Source: Planctomycetaceae bacterium
Lineage (GTDB): Bacteria > Planctomycetota > Phycisphaerae > Phycisphaerales > SM1A02
Assembly: GCA_947459855.1 (NCBI GenBank)
Contig: CANHFL010000031.1
Span: forward strand, 1 to 8,331
DNA: 8,331 nt
Direction of reading: 5' to 3'
Every line of letters starts with the position of its first letter. The stretch's first letter is position 1. Positions 7,686-8,331 of this stretch are shown one piece after another. The notes below the pieces were generated by a model. It was given only the letters and a program-made list of their open reading frames with translations. It did no database searches and was not told where the DNA came from. Made by a program: the position numbers and the translations under genes.

Positions 7686-8331
7686 ATGTCGAACGCACCC
7701 CACAACCTGCCGGCCCATCTCCAGCGCCCCCACATGCGTCCTTTCCATCCGGCGCTCGCGCCGGCAAAGATGAAGGACCAGTCCGGGAACGAGCGGGACG
7801 CGGTCCTGCTCGTGCTGCATGACCCCCTCCGGCTCTCCCCCCAGCCCTTCGTCATGCCGCTCCAGGGGACGGCCCAGCAGCAGGTTCAGCAGGAGGTCAA
7901 CAGCTGGATGGGCTTCCTGCGATCGCTGCAGGGCGAGCTGGAGCTGTCCGAGCTGTTCGAGCGCATGCAGGTTCCGGCGAACGTGCAGCCCCAGCTGGTC
8001 GAGATGGTGAAGAAGCTGGACGAGATGGGCTATGTGTGGGGCCCCACCAGCGAGGCGATGGAGCGCGCCCGCCTGGACGTGATCCGCGCCGCCGGCCGGT
8101 TCACGATCCCCGACGAGGCGCGCGCTCCCGAGGTCGCGACGCAGCTCGGCGCCTTCATCGACGGCTGCCTGGCCGAGGCCGACGACCCGGAGCTCGGAAA
8201 GCCGATCGCGGGGCTCGTCGTGCCCCAGCTGGTCTACGGCATGTGCAAGGCCACCTACGGCGCTGCGTACAAGTGCGCCAAGATGGACTCGGGCCCGCGC
8301 CCCGACCGCGTCGTGATCCTGGGCACCAACC
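7686..8331 (+). CDS. MEMO/AmmeMemoRadiSam-system protein B family, N-terminal part (cut by window edge)
   Basis: 215 codons are visible. Residues 20-130 resemble the PqqD-like winged-helix segment that precedes the MEMO domain in some bacterial members: HPALAPAKMKD, then VLLVLHDPLRLSPQPF at 40-55, then helices ending in KKLDEMGYVWGP. The MEMO domain then begins (FTIPDEARAPEVATQLGAFI at 139-158), with GLVVPQLVYG (177-186) in place of the usual G-L-x-x-P-H segment, YGAAYKCAK (191-199), and RVVILGTN (208-215) at the edge, where the family has ILG-x-x-H. MEMO proteins are metal-binding relatives of extradiol dioxygenases and often lie near AMMECR1 and radical-SAM genes, which cannot be checked here. 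The His normally in the first motif reads Gln181. ATG 7686 is the first in-frame start; ATG 7734 (Met17, MRPFHPALAP) is an equally plausible start. Neither has a good ribosome-binding site. Family call likely; biochemical role unknown. Confidence 0.78.
   Translation, partial: MSNAPHNLPAHLQRPHMRPFHPALAPAKMKDQSGNERDAVLLVLHDPLRLSPQPFVMPLQGTAQQQVQQEVNSWMGFLRSLQGELELSELFERMQVPANVQPQLVEMVKKLDEMGYVWGPTSEAMERARLDVIRAAGRFTIPDEARAPEVATQLGAFIDGCLAEADDPELGKPIAGLVVPQLVYGMCKATYGAAYKCAKMDSGPRPDRVVILGTN

Noticed and set aside
7497..7820. N-terminal extension of the DUF1573-ankyrin frame to 7820
   Set aside because: The extension would put a signal peptide in the middle of the protein and overlap the divergent MEMO-family gene. 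The ATG at 7496 starts directly on the signal peptide.

Overview
The window is a very GC-rich (visibly around 70%) stretch of bacterial chromosome. Six protein-coding genes cover almost all of it, with intergenic gaps of 20 to about 190 bases. Likely source: Planctomycetota, perhaps a Phycisphaerae-like lineage. The basis is a secreted DUF1573 protein, a MEMO-family protein with an N-terminal PqqD-like region, weak Shine-Dalgarno sequences and GC-saturated codons. No taxonomic marker gene is present, so this is an inference, not an identification.

Layout, left to right. Five genes read leftward (minus strand) and one reads rightward. (1) The N-terminal 78 codons of aspartate kinase run off the left edge. 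(2) A 559-residue N6-adenine-type DNA methyltransferase has no visible restriction partner. (3) Next is the ribosome-associated GTPase TypA/BipA. In transcription order these are typA, methyltransferase, aspartate kinase, with 20- and 45-base gaps, so they may be one transcript. (4) An M32 (Taq-type) metallocarboxypeptidase lies behind a 144-base gap. (5) A 611-residue secreted protein joins DUF1573-type domains to an ankyrin-repeat array and ends in a strong intrinsic terminator. (6) After a 189-base divergent intergenic region, a MEMO/AmmeMemoRadiSam-B family protein reads rightward off the right edge.

No tRNA, rRNA, CRISPR array, insertion sequence or prophage gene was seen. The gene content is mostly housekeeping, and I do not see a clear new multi-gene system. 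The points most worth a second look are: the solitary methyltransferase between typA and lysC; the DUF1573-ankyrin fusion; the MEMO homologue whose conserved metal-binding His position reads as Gln; a TAGACT hexamer recurring upstream of three genes in the sense orientation; a 34-base interrupted palindrome upstream of the ankyrin gene; and a stem-loop abutting the lysC ribosome-binding site. Long plus-strand reading frames (one of 4.9 kb) are antisense artefacts of high GC.
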